Assembly: GCA_963804595.1 (NCBI GenBank)
Contig: CAWDQZ010000009.1
Location: 320,553-384,552, forward strand
Reading direction: 5' to 3'
Origin: DASUPK01 sp963804595
GTDB lineage: Bacteria; Actinomycetota; Thermoleophilia; Solirubrobacterales; 70-9
Length of the DNA: 64,000 bases
Shown piece by piece: positions 36,093 to 44,053 of this stretch (the first letter of the stretch is position 1; each line of letters opens with the position of its first letter). The notes beneath the pieces are model-generated. The model was not told the origin of the DNA. It did not search any database and worked only from the letters and a program-made list of their open reading frames with translations. Made by a program: the position numbers and the translations under genes.

Positions 36093-37906
36093 GGGTGCTC
36101 CGGCTCGACCTCCGGCTCGGCGCCCGTGTCCTCCCCCGGGTCGGGCCGGCGATCGGCGGGCGGCGTGGGCTCGGGCGCCCGCCGGCGCACCGAGATCTCT
36201 CCCTCGATCCGCATCTCCGGCGCGGGCCTCGCCGGGCTTCGAGGCCCACGGCCGGCGAGGGCGATGATCGCCACCCCCGAGCCCGCGAGCAGACAGGCGA
36301 GCACCATCAGGGTCGCGCCGATCTGCCCGTCGGCGACCATCAGGACCAGGTCGTGCCATACGCCGAGGCCGGCGTCGAAGCGCCCCGCCAGGTTGGCGAG
36401 CAGCACAAGGCCGGGCACGAGTCCGAGCAGCACGAGACCGGTGGCCGGCAACCGTCCCGGGGCAAGCCGCGCCGCGGCCACCACCCACGCCTGCAGCCCC
36501 ACCGAGACCACCAGTCCCAGATACGGATTGACGATCCAGATCCCGAGGGCGGCGAGGCAGGCGAGCATGAGAGCCGCCGGGGCGGCCGTGGCCACCGCGC
36601 GCGACGGAGGCGGCCGGAGCGGACGCACGAAGAACGCCATGGCGCAGTAGACGAGCAGGGCGAGGAGAACCGCCAGCGTCCCCCCCGTGCCGAGGCCCTC
36701 GATGCGGGGGTCGAAGGGGAAGTCGGGGCTCGGCAGCAGGCCGACGAGCGTGGCGAGCAGCACGACCAGCAGGGCTCCGAGGAAGGGCAGCGACCGCAGC
36801 AGCGTCCAGACCAAACCGCGGATCCCCTCGATCGGGCTCCGCGCCGCCGAGGCGAGGCCGGCCCCTGCGGCAAGTGCCGCCGGAACCAGCAGGGATAGGG
36901 CCAGGAGCGCGATCGTCCAGCCCGGCAGCAGGTTGCCGGCGAGGCCGATGTATCCCCTCGGCCCGTGTTCGACGGCGCCCGGGGAGGCGTCGAGGGCGAG
37001 GACGAGGGAGAGCGCGGCGCGGCCGAAGCGGTCGAAACTGTCGCTGTCGAAGGCCTCGGGAGTGTCGCTGCCCGGATCCACGGGCAGCTCGCCGTCGGCC
37101 GAGAGGCGGACGGCAGGCAGGCCGTGTTCGATCAGGGGTGCCTGGTCGCCCAGACCGGCCGGCAGCGCGAGACGGAAGAGGTCGCCGAGCGGGCCCTCGT
37201 CTCCCGCGGGTGTGGCGAGCTCGTTCGAGGTGATCGAGTCGGCCGTCTCGGACAGCTGGCTGGCGGTGCTCTGCGGTCCCGTCGACCAGGGAATGACCAG
37301 CGGAGGGGTGGGATCGGGAAGGGCGGGCTGGCTGAGCACGATCGCGGCGTCCAGCAGCGACGAGTCGCTGTACCCGTCGATGAAGCGCTTCGTTCCGAGA
37401 GCGCCGATGCTGGACCCGTCGGCAGAGACGAAGACCAGCGTCTTGCGATGCGCCGTTCCGGAGAAGGCTTCCGCGATCTCCAGAAGGGCGGCCGTGGCGG
37501 CGGCGCTCGTCGTCGCCCCGCTCCCCTCGGCGACGTCGCGCGGGGCGATCAGCGCCACCTGTCTGTTGGACTCACCCGGCAGCGTCGCGATCAGGTTGCG
37601 GAGGTGGACGTCATGACCCCTGAACGAGCCGTCGAACGTCTGCTCGGAGACCGCGGCGTCTTCGATCGCGGCGAAATGGCTCTTAACCTGGTCGCCGAGC
37701 TTCGCGTCCGCCACAGAGCCCGGGGTCGGGTAGGGAGCGTCGGTGCCCAGCTCTTTGGCGAGCGGCAGCGCGCTCGCCGGGTCGAAGGCGTCGGGCGGGA
37801 TCCTCGCGGAGAGGCTGCGCGGCACGTCCTGGAGCGAGAACCCCGCGATGACGAGCACGAGGGGAACGGCGAGCAGCGCGTATCTGTAGAGGCGCAAGTC
37901 GATCAT
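35987..37906 (-). CDS. M28-like membrane protein with degenerate active site
   Basis: 639 residues. One N-terminal membrane helix (about 7-27), an extracytoplasmic domain at about 60-320 laid out like an M28 aminopeptidase, then about 8 membrane helices (320-580) and a charged Pro/Glu-rich cytosolic tail. This arrangement resembles ER metallopeptidase-1-type proteins. The metal site appears lost: where M28 has AHxD, then D-N-A-S-G and GEEE, this protein reads APRD, TTSAAAT and SADGSS. It may therefore be a non-catalytic binding protein. Function unknown; divergent from the response regulator gene, 34 bases away. Confidence 0.75.
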   Translation of the reverse strand: MIDLRLYRYALLAVPLVLVIAGFSLQDVPRSLSARIPPDAFDPASALPLAKELGTDAPYPTPGSVADAKLGDQVKSHFAAIEDAAVSEQTFDGSFRGHDVHLRNLIATLPGESNRQVALIAPRDVAEGSGATTSAAATAALLEIAEAFSGTAHRKTLVFVSADGSSIGALGTKRFIDGYSDSSLLDAAIVLSQPALPDPTPPLVIPWSTGPQSTASQLSETADSITSNELATPAGDEGPLGDLFRLALPAGLGDQAPLIEHGLPAVRLSADGELPVDPGSDTPEAFDSDSFDRFGRAALSLVLALDASPGAVEHGPRGYIGLAGNLLPGWTIALLALSLLVPAALAAGAGLASAARSPIEGIRGLVWTLLRSLPFLGALLVVLLATLVGLLPSPDFPFDPRIEGLGTGGTLAVLLALLVYCAMAFFVRPLRPPPSRAVATAAPAALMLACLAALGIWIVNPYLGLVVSVGLQAWVVAAARLAPGRLPATGLVLLGLVPGLVLLANLAGRFDAGLGVWHDLVLMVADGQIGATLMVLACLLAGSGVAIIALAGRGPRSPARPAPEMRIEGEISVRRRAPEPTPPADRRPDPGEDTGAEPEVEPEHPQPEPERDPRLWSKPRASSSPPPGSLRVTPWPSVT

Positions 37907-37928
37907 CAGCCGGGCGTGAACCGCCTTC

Positions 37929-37934
37929 TAACCT
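37929..37934 (+). promoter_or_regulatory. -10 box of the response regulator gene
   Basis: TAACCT placed 6 bases before the ATG, consistent with transcription starting at the start codon (leaderless). No Shine-Dalgarno is present. Confidence 0.5.
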
Positions 37935-37940
37935 TCAGGC

Positions 37941-38651
37941 ATGGCGCGAGGACAGGCTCGGATCCTGCTCGTAGACGATGAACAGGCCGTGCAGACACTT
38001 CTCACCTACCCGCTCCGCAAGGAAGGTTATGAGGTGGTGGGAGCAATGGATGGGCAGGAAGCCCTGGATCGCTTCGGTGAGGAGCGGTTCGATCTGGTGG
38101 TCCTCGACATCATGCTCCCGAAGCTCGACGGGATCGAGGTGTGCAGGCGCCTTCGTACCCGTAGCCAGGTGCCGATCATCATGCTGACGGCCAAAGGGGA
38201 CGAGATCGACAAGGTCGCCGGACTCGAGATGGGCGCGGACGACTACATCACCAAGCCGTTCTCGCTCCGGGAGTTCCGCAGCCGGGTCAAGGCCGCGCTG
38301 CGGCGCGGCAACATGGCCGGCCCGGCGCTCGCCGGCAACGAGCCGATCCGCGCCGGTGATCTCGAGATCGACTTCGAGCGGCGCTCCGTGATGCTGGCTC
38401 GAGAGCCTGCGCAGCTGACCTACGTCGAGTTCGAGATCCTGGCCGCGATGGCGGCCGCGCCGGGCCGCGTGTTCACCCGGGAGATGCTGCTCGAGCACAT
38501 CTGGGGGGACTCGACCTATCGCGACCCACGCACGGTCGACGTTCACATCAGGCACCTCCGCGAGAAGCTGGAAACCGACGCGAAGAACCCGGAGTACCTG
38601 TTCACGGTGCGCGGCGTCGGCTACCGCTTCCGCGACGCGGACCGCGATTGA
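37941..38651 (+). CDS. OmpR/PhoB-family response regulator
   Basis: 236 residues. Receiver domain (about 6-120) with LLVDDE, phospho-acceptor Asp in LVVLDIMLPKLDG, LTAKGDE and the KPFSLREF lysine. Winged-helix effector domain (about 135-232) with VEFEILAAMAAAPGRVFTREMLLEHIWG and VDVHIRHLREKL. ATG at 37941 follows a TAACCT box by 6 bases with no Shine-Dalgarno, consistent with a leaderless mRNA. Paired with the next histidine kinase and HtrA protease gene. Confidence 0.96.
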   Translation: MARGQARILLVDDEQAVQTLLTYPLRKEGYEVVGAMDGQEALDRFGEERFDLVVLDIMLPKLDGIEVCRRLRTRSQVPIIMLTAKGDEIDKVAGLEMGADDYITKPFSLREFRSRVKAALRRGNMAGPALAGNEPIRAGDLEIDFERRSVMLAREPAQLTYVEFEILAAMAAAPGRVFTREMLLEHIWGDSTYRDPRTVDVHIRHLREKLETDAKNPEYLFTVRGVGYRFRDADRD

Positions 38652-38673
38652 CCACCGGTCGCCGGACGAGACG

Positions 38674-40134
38674 ATGAGACCGGCCTGGCTCCGCCTCAAC
38701 ACCCTCCGCAACCGACTCGTCGTCCTGATCACGCTGATCACGGCGGGGGCGATCGCGTTCGTCTACCTCTACGTCGTGCCACAGCTCGAATCGAGCCTGA
38801 CCGCTGAGAAGCTACGGCGGCTCGAGCGGCTCGGCACAGAGCAGTCCCCCAGGCTCGCCCGGGCGCTCGAGTCGGGGGCACCACAGGCCCAGATCTCCGA
38901 GCTCGTTCGCTCGACGGCGCAGGGGACCGAGAGCCGGGTGACCCTCCTCGCCGTCCGGGACGGGCCGGGCGGCCCGGTTCCCACGTTCGTCGTCACCGAC
39001 TCGCAGTCCGAAGCGACGGCTCTTCAGGGCCGCTACCTGACGGCGGAGGCGGCGATCTCCGACGGGCAGATAGCGACCGGCGTGGAGCGCGTCGCGGGAA
39101 CGCGGGTCGGGACCTCCGCCGTCCCGATCCGGTTCGGCGACCAAACGCGGTGGGTGGAGGTCTTCTCCACCCGGCTCGCGGAGGTGAACGACGACGTGGC
39201 GTTGGTGCGCCGCCAGATCCTGATCGCGGGGCTGATCGCACTGGTCACCGCCTCGCTGATCGGGTTCTGGGCGTCGGGGGCGGTCTCTCGCCGGCTGCGG
39301 CGGATGCGGCGCGCGGCCGAGGCGGTCGCCGAAGGGCACTTCGACCAGCCGATTCCCGTCGACTCCTCGGATGAGCTCGGCCAGCTGGCGCGCAGCTTCA
39401 ACGAGATGCAGCGTCGCCTCGCGCGACTCGACAGCTCCCGCAAGGAGTTCATCGCCAACGCCTCGCATGAGCTGCGGACCCCGATCTTCTCCCTCGGCGG
39501 CTTCCTCGAGCTGCTCGAGACGGAGCAGCTCACGGCGGCAGAGCGCCGGGCCTTCGTCTCCGAGATCAGGGCCCAGGTCGAGCGGCTCCAGAAGCTGACC
39601 ATCGACCTGCTCGACCTCTCGCGCCTGGACGCCGACGTGATGGAGATCAAGCGGGAACAGGTCGACCTCAAGGATGCGGCGCGCGTCGTCGCCGACGAGT
39701 TCCGTCCCGAGGCCAGACGGCACGAGTCCTCGCTGCAGGTGCGCGGGCGGGGACAGGTGGTCGCTCTCGCGGACCTAAACCGAGTCTCACAAATCATTCG
39801 TATCCTGGTCGACAATGCGCTCACGCACACCCCGCAGGGGACGAACGTAACCGTGACCGCCGTGCGCGGGACGAACGCGGCGGAGCTGATCGTCGGGGAC
39901 GACGCGAAGAAGGGGATCGACCCCCGCGCGATCCCGAAGGTCTTCGATCGCTTCTACACCGGCGACACCGCTTCCGGGTCCGGGCTGGGCCTGGCGATCG
40001 CCGAGGAGCTCGCGCATCGCATGGGCGGGCAGATCGCCGTGGTCTCCCGCCGCGGGCACACCGCCTTCACGCTCAGGCTGCCGGTGGCCGGCGGGCGTCG
40101 GCGACAGCGCGAGCCGGCCGGGATCGCGGCATGA
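38674..40134 (+). CDS. Membrane sensor histidine kinase
   Basis: 486 residues. Two membrane helices (about 14-34 and 178-198) flank an extracytoplasmic sensor domain. HAMP region: RRLRRMRRAAEAVAEGHFDQPI. HisKA motif: FIANASHELRTPIFSLGGF, with the phospho-His. ATPase domain has the N-box VDNALTHTPQG, DRFYTGD and GSGLGLAIAEELA. Cognate partner of the adjacent regulator. Its stop overlaps the HtrA start, suggesting the pair responds to envelope stress and controls the protease, which is inference from context. Confidence 0.95.
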   Translation: MRPAWLRLNTLRNRLVVLITLITAGAIAFVYLYVVPQLESSLTAEKLRRLERLGTEQSPRLARALESGAPQAQISELVRSTAQGTESRVTLLAVRDGPGGPVPTFVVTDSQSEATALQGRYLTAEAAISDGQIATGVERVAGTRVGTSAVPIRFGDQTRWVEVFSTRLAEVNDDVALVRRQILIAGLIALVTASLIGFWASGAVSRRLRRMRRAAEAVAEGHFDQPIPVDSSDELGQLARSFNEMQRRLARLDSSRKEFIANASHELRTPIFSLGGFLELLETEQLTAAERRAFVSEIRAQVERLQKLTIDLLDLSRLDADVMEIKREQVDLKDAARVVADEFRPEARRHESSLQVRGRGQVVALADLNRVSQIIRILVDNALTHTPQGTNVTVTAVRGTNAAELIVGDDAKKGIDPRAIPKVFDRFYTGDTASGSGLGLAIAEELAHRMGGQIAVVSRRGHTAFTLRLPVAGGRRRQREPAGIAA

Positions 40135-41330
40135 GGGCAGGAAGGGCGCGCCACGGGCGCGCCCTCTTCAGCTGGATTGCGGTCATCGTGGTGACGGGCC
40201 TGATCGCCGGCTGCGGCGGCGGCGGGGACGACTCGAGCAGTTCGGCCGCCTCAACGCCTCAGACCCAGACGCAGGTCGTGATCCAGGCCAGCGGTGGCAG
40301 CTTCAACCCCGCCCAGATCTACAAGGACGTCTCGCCGGGGGTCGTGACGATCGACTCGGTCTTCGAGGGCAGCACGAGCGACGTGCTCGGGGGCGGCGGC
40401 TCCGCAGGCCAGGGATCCGGATTCGTGGTGGACAAGGACGGCGACATCGTCACAAACGCCCACGTGGTCACCAGCGGCGGCCACCTGAACGGCGGTGGGA
40501 CGCCGCACGAGGCCAAGCAGGTCTTCGTGGAGTTCGGAGACCGCAACCGAGTCCCGGCCGAGATCAAGGGCTTCGACGCGGACGCCGACGTGGCGCTGAT
40601 CAAGGTCGATCCTGACGGTCTCGACCTGCAGCCCGTAGACCTCTCGGATCGCTCGAGCTTCACGGTAGGCGAGCCGGTGGCCGCGATCGGCAGCCCGTTC
40701 GGCGAGGACCAGTCGCTCTCGATCGGCGTGATCTCGGCAACGAACCGGACGGTCGAGGGGCTCACCAACTTCGGCATCGACAATGCAATCCAGACCGACG
40801 CCTCGATCAACCCGGGCAACTCGGGCGGCCCGCTGCTCGACGCCAAGGGCGAGGTCATCGGCATCAACGAGCAGATCGCGTCCAGCTCCGGCAGCAACTC
40901 CGGCGTCGGCTTCGCGATCCCGGTGACCTCGGTCCGGTACTCCCTCGACCAGCTCCGGGCCGACGGCAAGGTGGAGTATGCGTACCTGGGCGTAACCAGC
41001 GAGTCGCTGTATCCGCAGCTGGCCGATCATCTCAACCTCGACACCGACGCGGGCGCTCTGATCACCGACGTCGTCAACGGCAGCCCCGCCGACAACGCGG
41101 GCCTGAAGGGCTCGACCGGTGAGGACACCTTCCAGCTCCAGCAGGTGAAGACCGGGGGCGACGTCGTGCTCGCGGTCGACGGCAAGCCGGTGCTCGAGAA
41201 CAACGACCTCTCGAAGCTGGTCGCCGCCCACAGGCCGGGGGACAAGGTGACGCTCCAGATCCTCCGCGACGGCAACAAGCAGGACGTAGAGGTCACGCTG
41301 GGCTCGCGGCCGGCGGACGTAAACCAGTAG
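40131..41330 (+). CDS. HtrA/DegP-like serine protease, putative lipoprotein
   Basis: 399 residues, ATG overlapping the kinase stop. A hydrophobic N terminus ends in VTGLIAGCGGGGDD, a likely lipobox (or signal anchor), followed by a Ser/Gln/Thr-rich spacer. Trypsin-like domain with His in VTNAHVVT, Asp in DADVALIKV and Ser in NPGNSGGPLLD. One C-terminal PDZ domain (about 285-390: GALITDVVNGSPADNAGL, KLVAAHRPGDKVTLQILRDG). Degrades or refolds misfolded proteins outside the cytoplasmic membrane. Confidence 0.95.
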   Translation: MRAGRARHGRALFSWIAVIVVTGLIAGCGGGGDDSSSSAASTPQTQTQVVIQASGGSFNPAQIYKDVSPGVVTIDSVFEGSTSDVLGGGGSAGQGSGFVVDKDGDIVTNAHVVTSGGHLNGGGTPHEAKQVFVEFGDRNRVPAEIKGFDADADVALIKVDPDGLDLQPVDLSDRSSFTVGEPVAAIGSPFGEDQSLSIGVISATNRTVEGLTNFGIDNAIQTDASINPGNSGGPLLDAKGEVIGINEQIASSSGSNSGVGFAIPVTSVRYSLDQLRADGKVEYAYLGVTSESLYPQLADHLNLDTDAGALITDVVNGSPADNAGLKGSTGEDTFQLQQVKTGGDVVLAVDGKPVLENNDLSKLVAAHRPGDKVTLQILRDGNKQDVEVTLGSRPADVNQ

Positions 41331-41350
41331 CGGCTGCCAGGCCGCACCAC

Positions 41351-41410
41351 TTCGGAGCGAAGGGGCAAAGCCCGTTTGATGCGAGGGTGCTCCGGAGGAG
41401 CAACCCGTTT
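41351..41410 (+). repeat. Dispersed intergenic repeat, copy A
   Basis: About 60 bases after the htrA stop. Shares ggg.caaagcccg, an identical 19-base block ttgatgcgagggtgctccg, and gaggagcaa.ccgtt with the inverse complement of 46403-46473. In this copy TGCTCC-gga-GGAGCA forms a perfect 6-bp stem with a 3-base loop; the second copy keeps the stem arms but has a longer insert. This looks like a small repeated structured element rather than a random match. Confidence 0.8.
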
Positions 41411-41444
41411 AACTCTGGGGGCGGCCGCTTGCAGCCGCGGCTAT

Positions 41445-42380
41445 ATGGCGAAGCCGTCAATGACAAACCTCGTAGTGGACCTGGCCGCCACCCTGCGCGA
41501 GGAGGTCCTGCCGCACCTCGGGGCACACGCCGGCCGCGCCCACTCCGGCGAGGCGGAGGGCGGCGACGTCACCTTCCAGATCGACGAGCACGCCGAGGCG
41601 CGGATGGAGTCCTTCCTCGCCGAGCGGGCGCCCGAGGTCTCGTTCTTCTCCGAGGATCGAGGCATGGTCTCGCCCGCGGGCGACCGCGCCCAGTGGGTCC
41701 TGGTGGTGGACCCGATCGACGGCACCCGGCCGGCGTTGGCCGGGCTCGAGTCGTGCTGTGTCTCGGTCGCGGCGGCGCCGCTGGACGGCGAGCCCACCAT
41801 GGGGGACGTGCAGGTCGGCTGCGTGCTCGAGGTGAAGAGCGGGCACAGCTTCGTCGCGCAGCGCGGTCAGGGCCTCGAACCGGAAGCGAAGCTCTCGAAC
41901 AACCGCTCGCTGGAGCGCATGTTCTGGACCTACGGCTTCCGCGGGCGCCCCGCGCGCGCCCTGATCGAGGTGATCTGCGATCTGATCGACGTCTCCTCGG
42001 TCGGCGGCGGGACCTTCGATCTCGGCTCCGCGACGTACGACATGACTCGGATCGCCACCGGCCAACTCGACGCCTACGTCGAGCCGGGGCCGCGGATGAT
42101 CGACGACGTGCCCCAGGTCCGCGCCGAGTTCGAGCGCGTCGGCGCCGGCGCGGTGCTCAACAACTCGCCCTACGACCTGGCTGCGGCGACGATCTGCCTC
42201 GAGGAGTGCGGAGCGGTGGTGACGGACGCGTACGGCGAATCCCTCGCTTCACGGCCGCTGTTGGGCTCGGATCACGAGTTTCAGATGTCGTGCGTCGCCG
42301 CGGCCAACCGGGATCTGCACTCCGCGATCTGCGCGGAGATCGACGCCGGCATCGAGCGGCTCCGCGCCACCGGCTCCTGA
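41445..42380 (+). CDS. Inositol-monophosphatase-like sugar phosphatase
   Basis: 311 residues from ATG 41445 (ATG 41460 is an alternative). Li+-sensitive phosphatase superfamily: FQIDEHAEARMESFLAER, the acidic FFSEDRG, metal site DPIDGTRPALAG, and FDLGSATYDMTRIATGQLDAYVEPG in the C-terminal half. It could act on inositol phosphate, fructose-1,6-bisphosphate or another sugar phosphate. It precedes two sugar transferases (TreT and a GT20 enzyme) and no OtsB trehalose-6-phosphatase is seen, so a role in disaccharide dephosphorylation is a possible but unproved link. Confidence 0.85.
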   Translation: MAKPSMTNLVVDLAATLREEVLPHLGAHAGRAHSGEAEGGDVTFQIDEHAEARMESFLAERAPEVSFFSEDRGMVSPAGDRAQWVLVVDPIDGTRPALAGLESCCVSVAAAPLDGEPTMGDVQVGCVLEVKSGHSFVAQRGQGLEPEAKLSNNRSLERMFWTYGFRGRPARALIEVICDLIDVSSVGGGTFDLGSATYDMTRIATGQLDAYVEPGPRMIDDVPQVRAEFERVGAGAVLNNSPYDLAAATICLEECGAVVTDAYGESLASRPLLGSDHEFQMSCVAAANRDLHSAICAEIDAGIERLRATGS

Positions 42381-42429
42381 CGAGTACTTTTCCGCCCTTG
42401 TCCAGTAGTCGATCTCCCATGGGGGGGCC

Positions 42430-43665
42430 GTGCTCCAGGAAGTAGCGCTCGGCACCAAGTCGCTGGCCGACTACACGCACCTGGCCGGGCGCGGCCTGGT
42501 CGACGAGATCAGGGAGCTGGCGGAGAGCCTGAAGGGAAAGCGGGTGCTGCACGTCAGTGCAACCGCGTTCGGCGGCGGGGTCTCCGAGATCCTCTACACG
42601 ATCGTCCCGCTGATGCGGGACGTCGGGCTCGAGGCCTCCTGGCAGGTGATCATGGGCAGGGAGGAGTTCTTCAACGCCACCAAGCTCCTCCACAACTCGC
42701 TGCAGGGCGATCCGAACACGCTCACCCCCAGCCAGTGGGAGTTGTTCGACCACTACAACAAGATGAACGCCGAGAGCCTGGAGGGCGAGTGGGACGTGAT
42801 CATCGTGCACGACCCGCAGCCCGTGGGGATGCGACACAACGCCACCGACCACGCCAAGAACTGGATCTGGCGCTGCCACATCGACCTCTCCGAGCCGAAC
42901 CCGGAGCCGATCAACCGGCTGCTGCCGCTGATCTCGGGGTACGACGTCACGGTTTGGCACCTCGAGCAGTACGTGCCCAAGGGGCTCGACGGCCACGGCG
43001 GCGTGCGGATCGTGCCCCCGGCGATCGACCCGCTCTCGCCGAAGAACATGGCGCTCTCTCCCGACGATGCGGCGTTCGTCTGCAATCAGTTCGGGATCGA
43101 CGTGGACCGGCCGATGATGTGCCAGGTCTCGCGCTTCGATCCGTGGAAGGACCCGATCGGCGTGATCGACGCCTATCGGGAGGTCACCAAGGAGATCCCC
43201 GAGGTGCAGCTGGCGCTGGTGGGCTCGATGGCGACGGACGACCCGGAGGGCTGGGAGTTCTTTCACCGCACCTTCGAGTACGCCGGGTCGGACCCCGACA
43301 TCAAGATTCTCAACAACCTCAACAACGTCGGTGCGATCGAGGTGAACGCGTTCCAGTCCCAGTCCGACGTCGTCCTGCAGAAGTCGATCCGCGAGGGCTT
43401 CGGGCTGACGGTGTCCGAGGCGCTCTGGAAGGGACGGCCGACCGTCGCCGGGGACGTCGGCGGGATCCCGCTGCAGATCATCGACGGCGAGGACGGCTAC
43501 CTGGTCTCCTCTCCGGAGCAGGCCGCAGAGCGCTGCGTCGGGATCCTGCGGGACCACGAGCTCGGGCGGCGCCTCGGCCGGGCCGGCAAGGAGCGGACCC
43601 GGGAACGGTTCCTCTCCCCGAGGCTGCTGCTCGACTGGATGCGGATCTTCGCCTCGCTCGACTGA
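42430..43665 (+). CDS. treT: Trehalose synthase, glycosyltransferase type (TreT)
   Basis: 411 residues, GTG start. GT4 fold with the TreT pattern: RVLHVSATAFGGGVSEILYTIVPL, WQVIMGREEFFNATKLLHN, IVHDPQPVGM, WRCHIDLSEPN, and in the donor half VSRFDPWKDPIGVIDAYR, QKSIREGFGLTVSEALWKGRPTVAG. TreT joins NDP-glucose and glucose to trehalose reversibly, without a phosphorylated intermediate. Trehalose is a compatible solute in Actinobacteria. Followed 13 bases later by csaA and then a GT20 gene. Confidence 0.92.
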   Translation: MLQEVALGTKSLADYTHLAGRGLVDEIRELAESLKGKRVLHVSATAFGGGVSEILYTIVPLMRDVGLEASWQVIMGREEFFNATKLLHNSLQGDPNTLTPSQWELFDHYNKMNAESLEGEWDVIIVHDPQPVGMRHNATDHAKNWIWRCHIDLSEPNPEPINRLLPLISGYDVTVWHLEQYVPKGLDGHGGVRIVPPAIDPLSPKNMALSPDDAAFVCNQFGIDVDRPMMCQVSRFDPWKDPIGVIDAYREVTKEIPEVQLALVGSMATDDPEGWEFFHRTFEYAGSDPDIKILNNLNNVGAIEVNAFQSQSDVVLQKSIREGFGLTVSEALWKGRPTVAGDVGGIPLQIIDGEDGYLVSSPEQAAERCVGILRDHELGRRLGRAGKERTRERFLSPRLLLDWMRIFASLD

Positions 43666-43678
43666 CCGGGCTGCCGCG

Positions 43679-44014
43679 GTGACCGAGATCACCTGGGAGC
43701 AGTTCGAGGCGGTCGACATGCGCGTCGGCCGCGTGGTTGGAGTAGAGGAGTTCCCCGAGGCCCGGGTGCCGGCCTGGAAGCTGGAGATCGACTTCGGCCC
43801 CGAGATCGGCCGCAGGCGCGCCTCGGCCCAGATCACCCACTACGCGCAGGAGGACCTCGAGGGGCGGCTCGTGGTGGGCGTCGTCAACTTCCCGCCGAAG
43901 CGGATCGGGCCTTTCCTCTCCGAGGTGCTCGTCCTGGGCGCGCTCGACGAGGCCAAGGGAGTGGTCCTGCTTCGCCCGGACGATGACGTCGCGCCGGGTG
44001 ATCGGATCGCCTGA
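43679..44014 (+). CDS. csaA: tRNA-binding domain protein (CsaA type)
   Basis: 111 residues, GTG start. A stand-alone EMAP/OB-fold tRNA-binding domain: ITWEQFEAVDMRVGRVVGVEEFPEARVPAWKLEIDFG, HYAQEDLEGRLVVGVVNFPPKRIGPFLSEVLVLG, and VVLLRPDDDVAPGDRIA. CsaA has chaperone-like and tRNA-binding activity in Bacillus. Its position between two trehalose-type genes is odd but may only be operon packing. Confidence 0.92.
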   Translation: MTEITWEQFEAVDMRVGRVVGVEEFPEARVPAWKLEIDFGPEIGRRRASAQITHYAQEDLEGRLVVGVVNFPPKRIGPFLSEVLVLGALDEAKGVVLLRPDDDVAPGDRIA

Positions 44015-44053
44015 GCGCCTGGCGTCATTAGCTCAGCCTGGTACAAACGGGAT

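Noticed and set aside
44021..44043. tRNA-like 5' end (ggcgtcattagctcagcctggta) between csaA and the GT20 gene
   Set aside because: Only a D-arm-like stretch is present; no matching second D-stem half, anticodon arm or acceptor 3' side follows. Probably chance or a tiny remnant.
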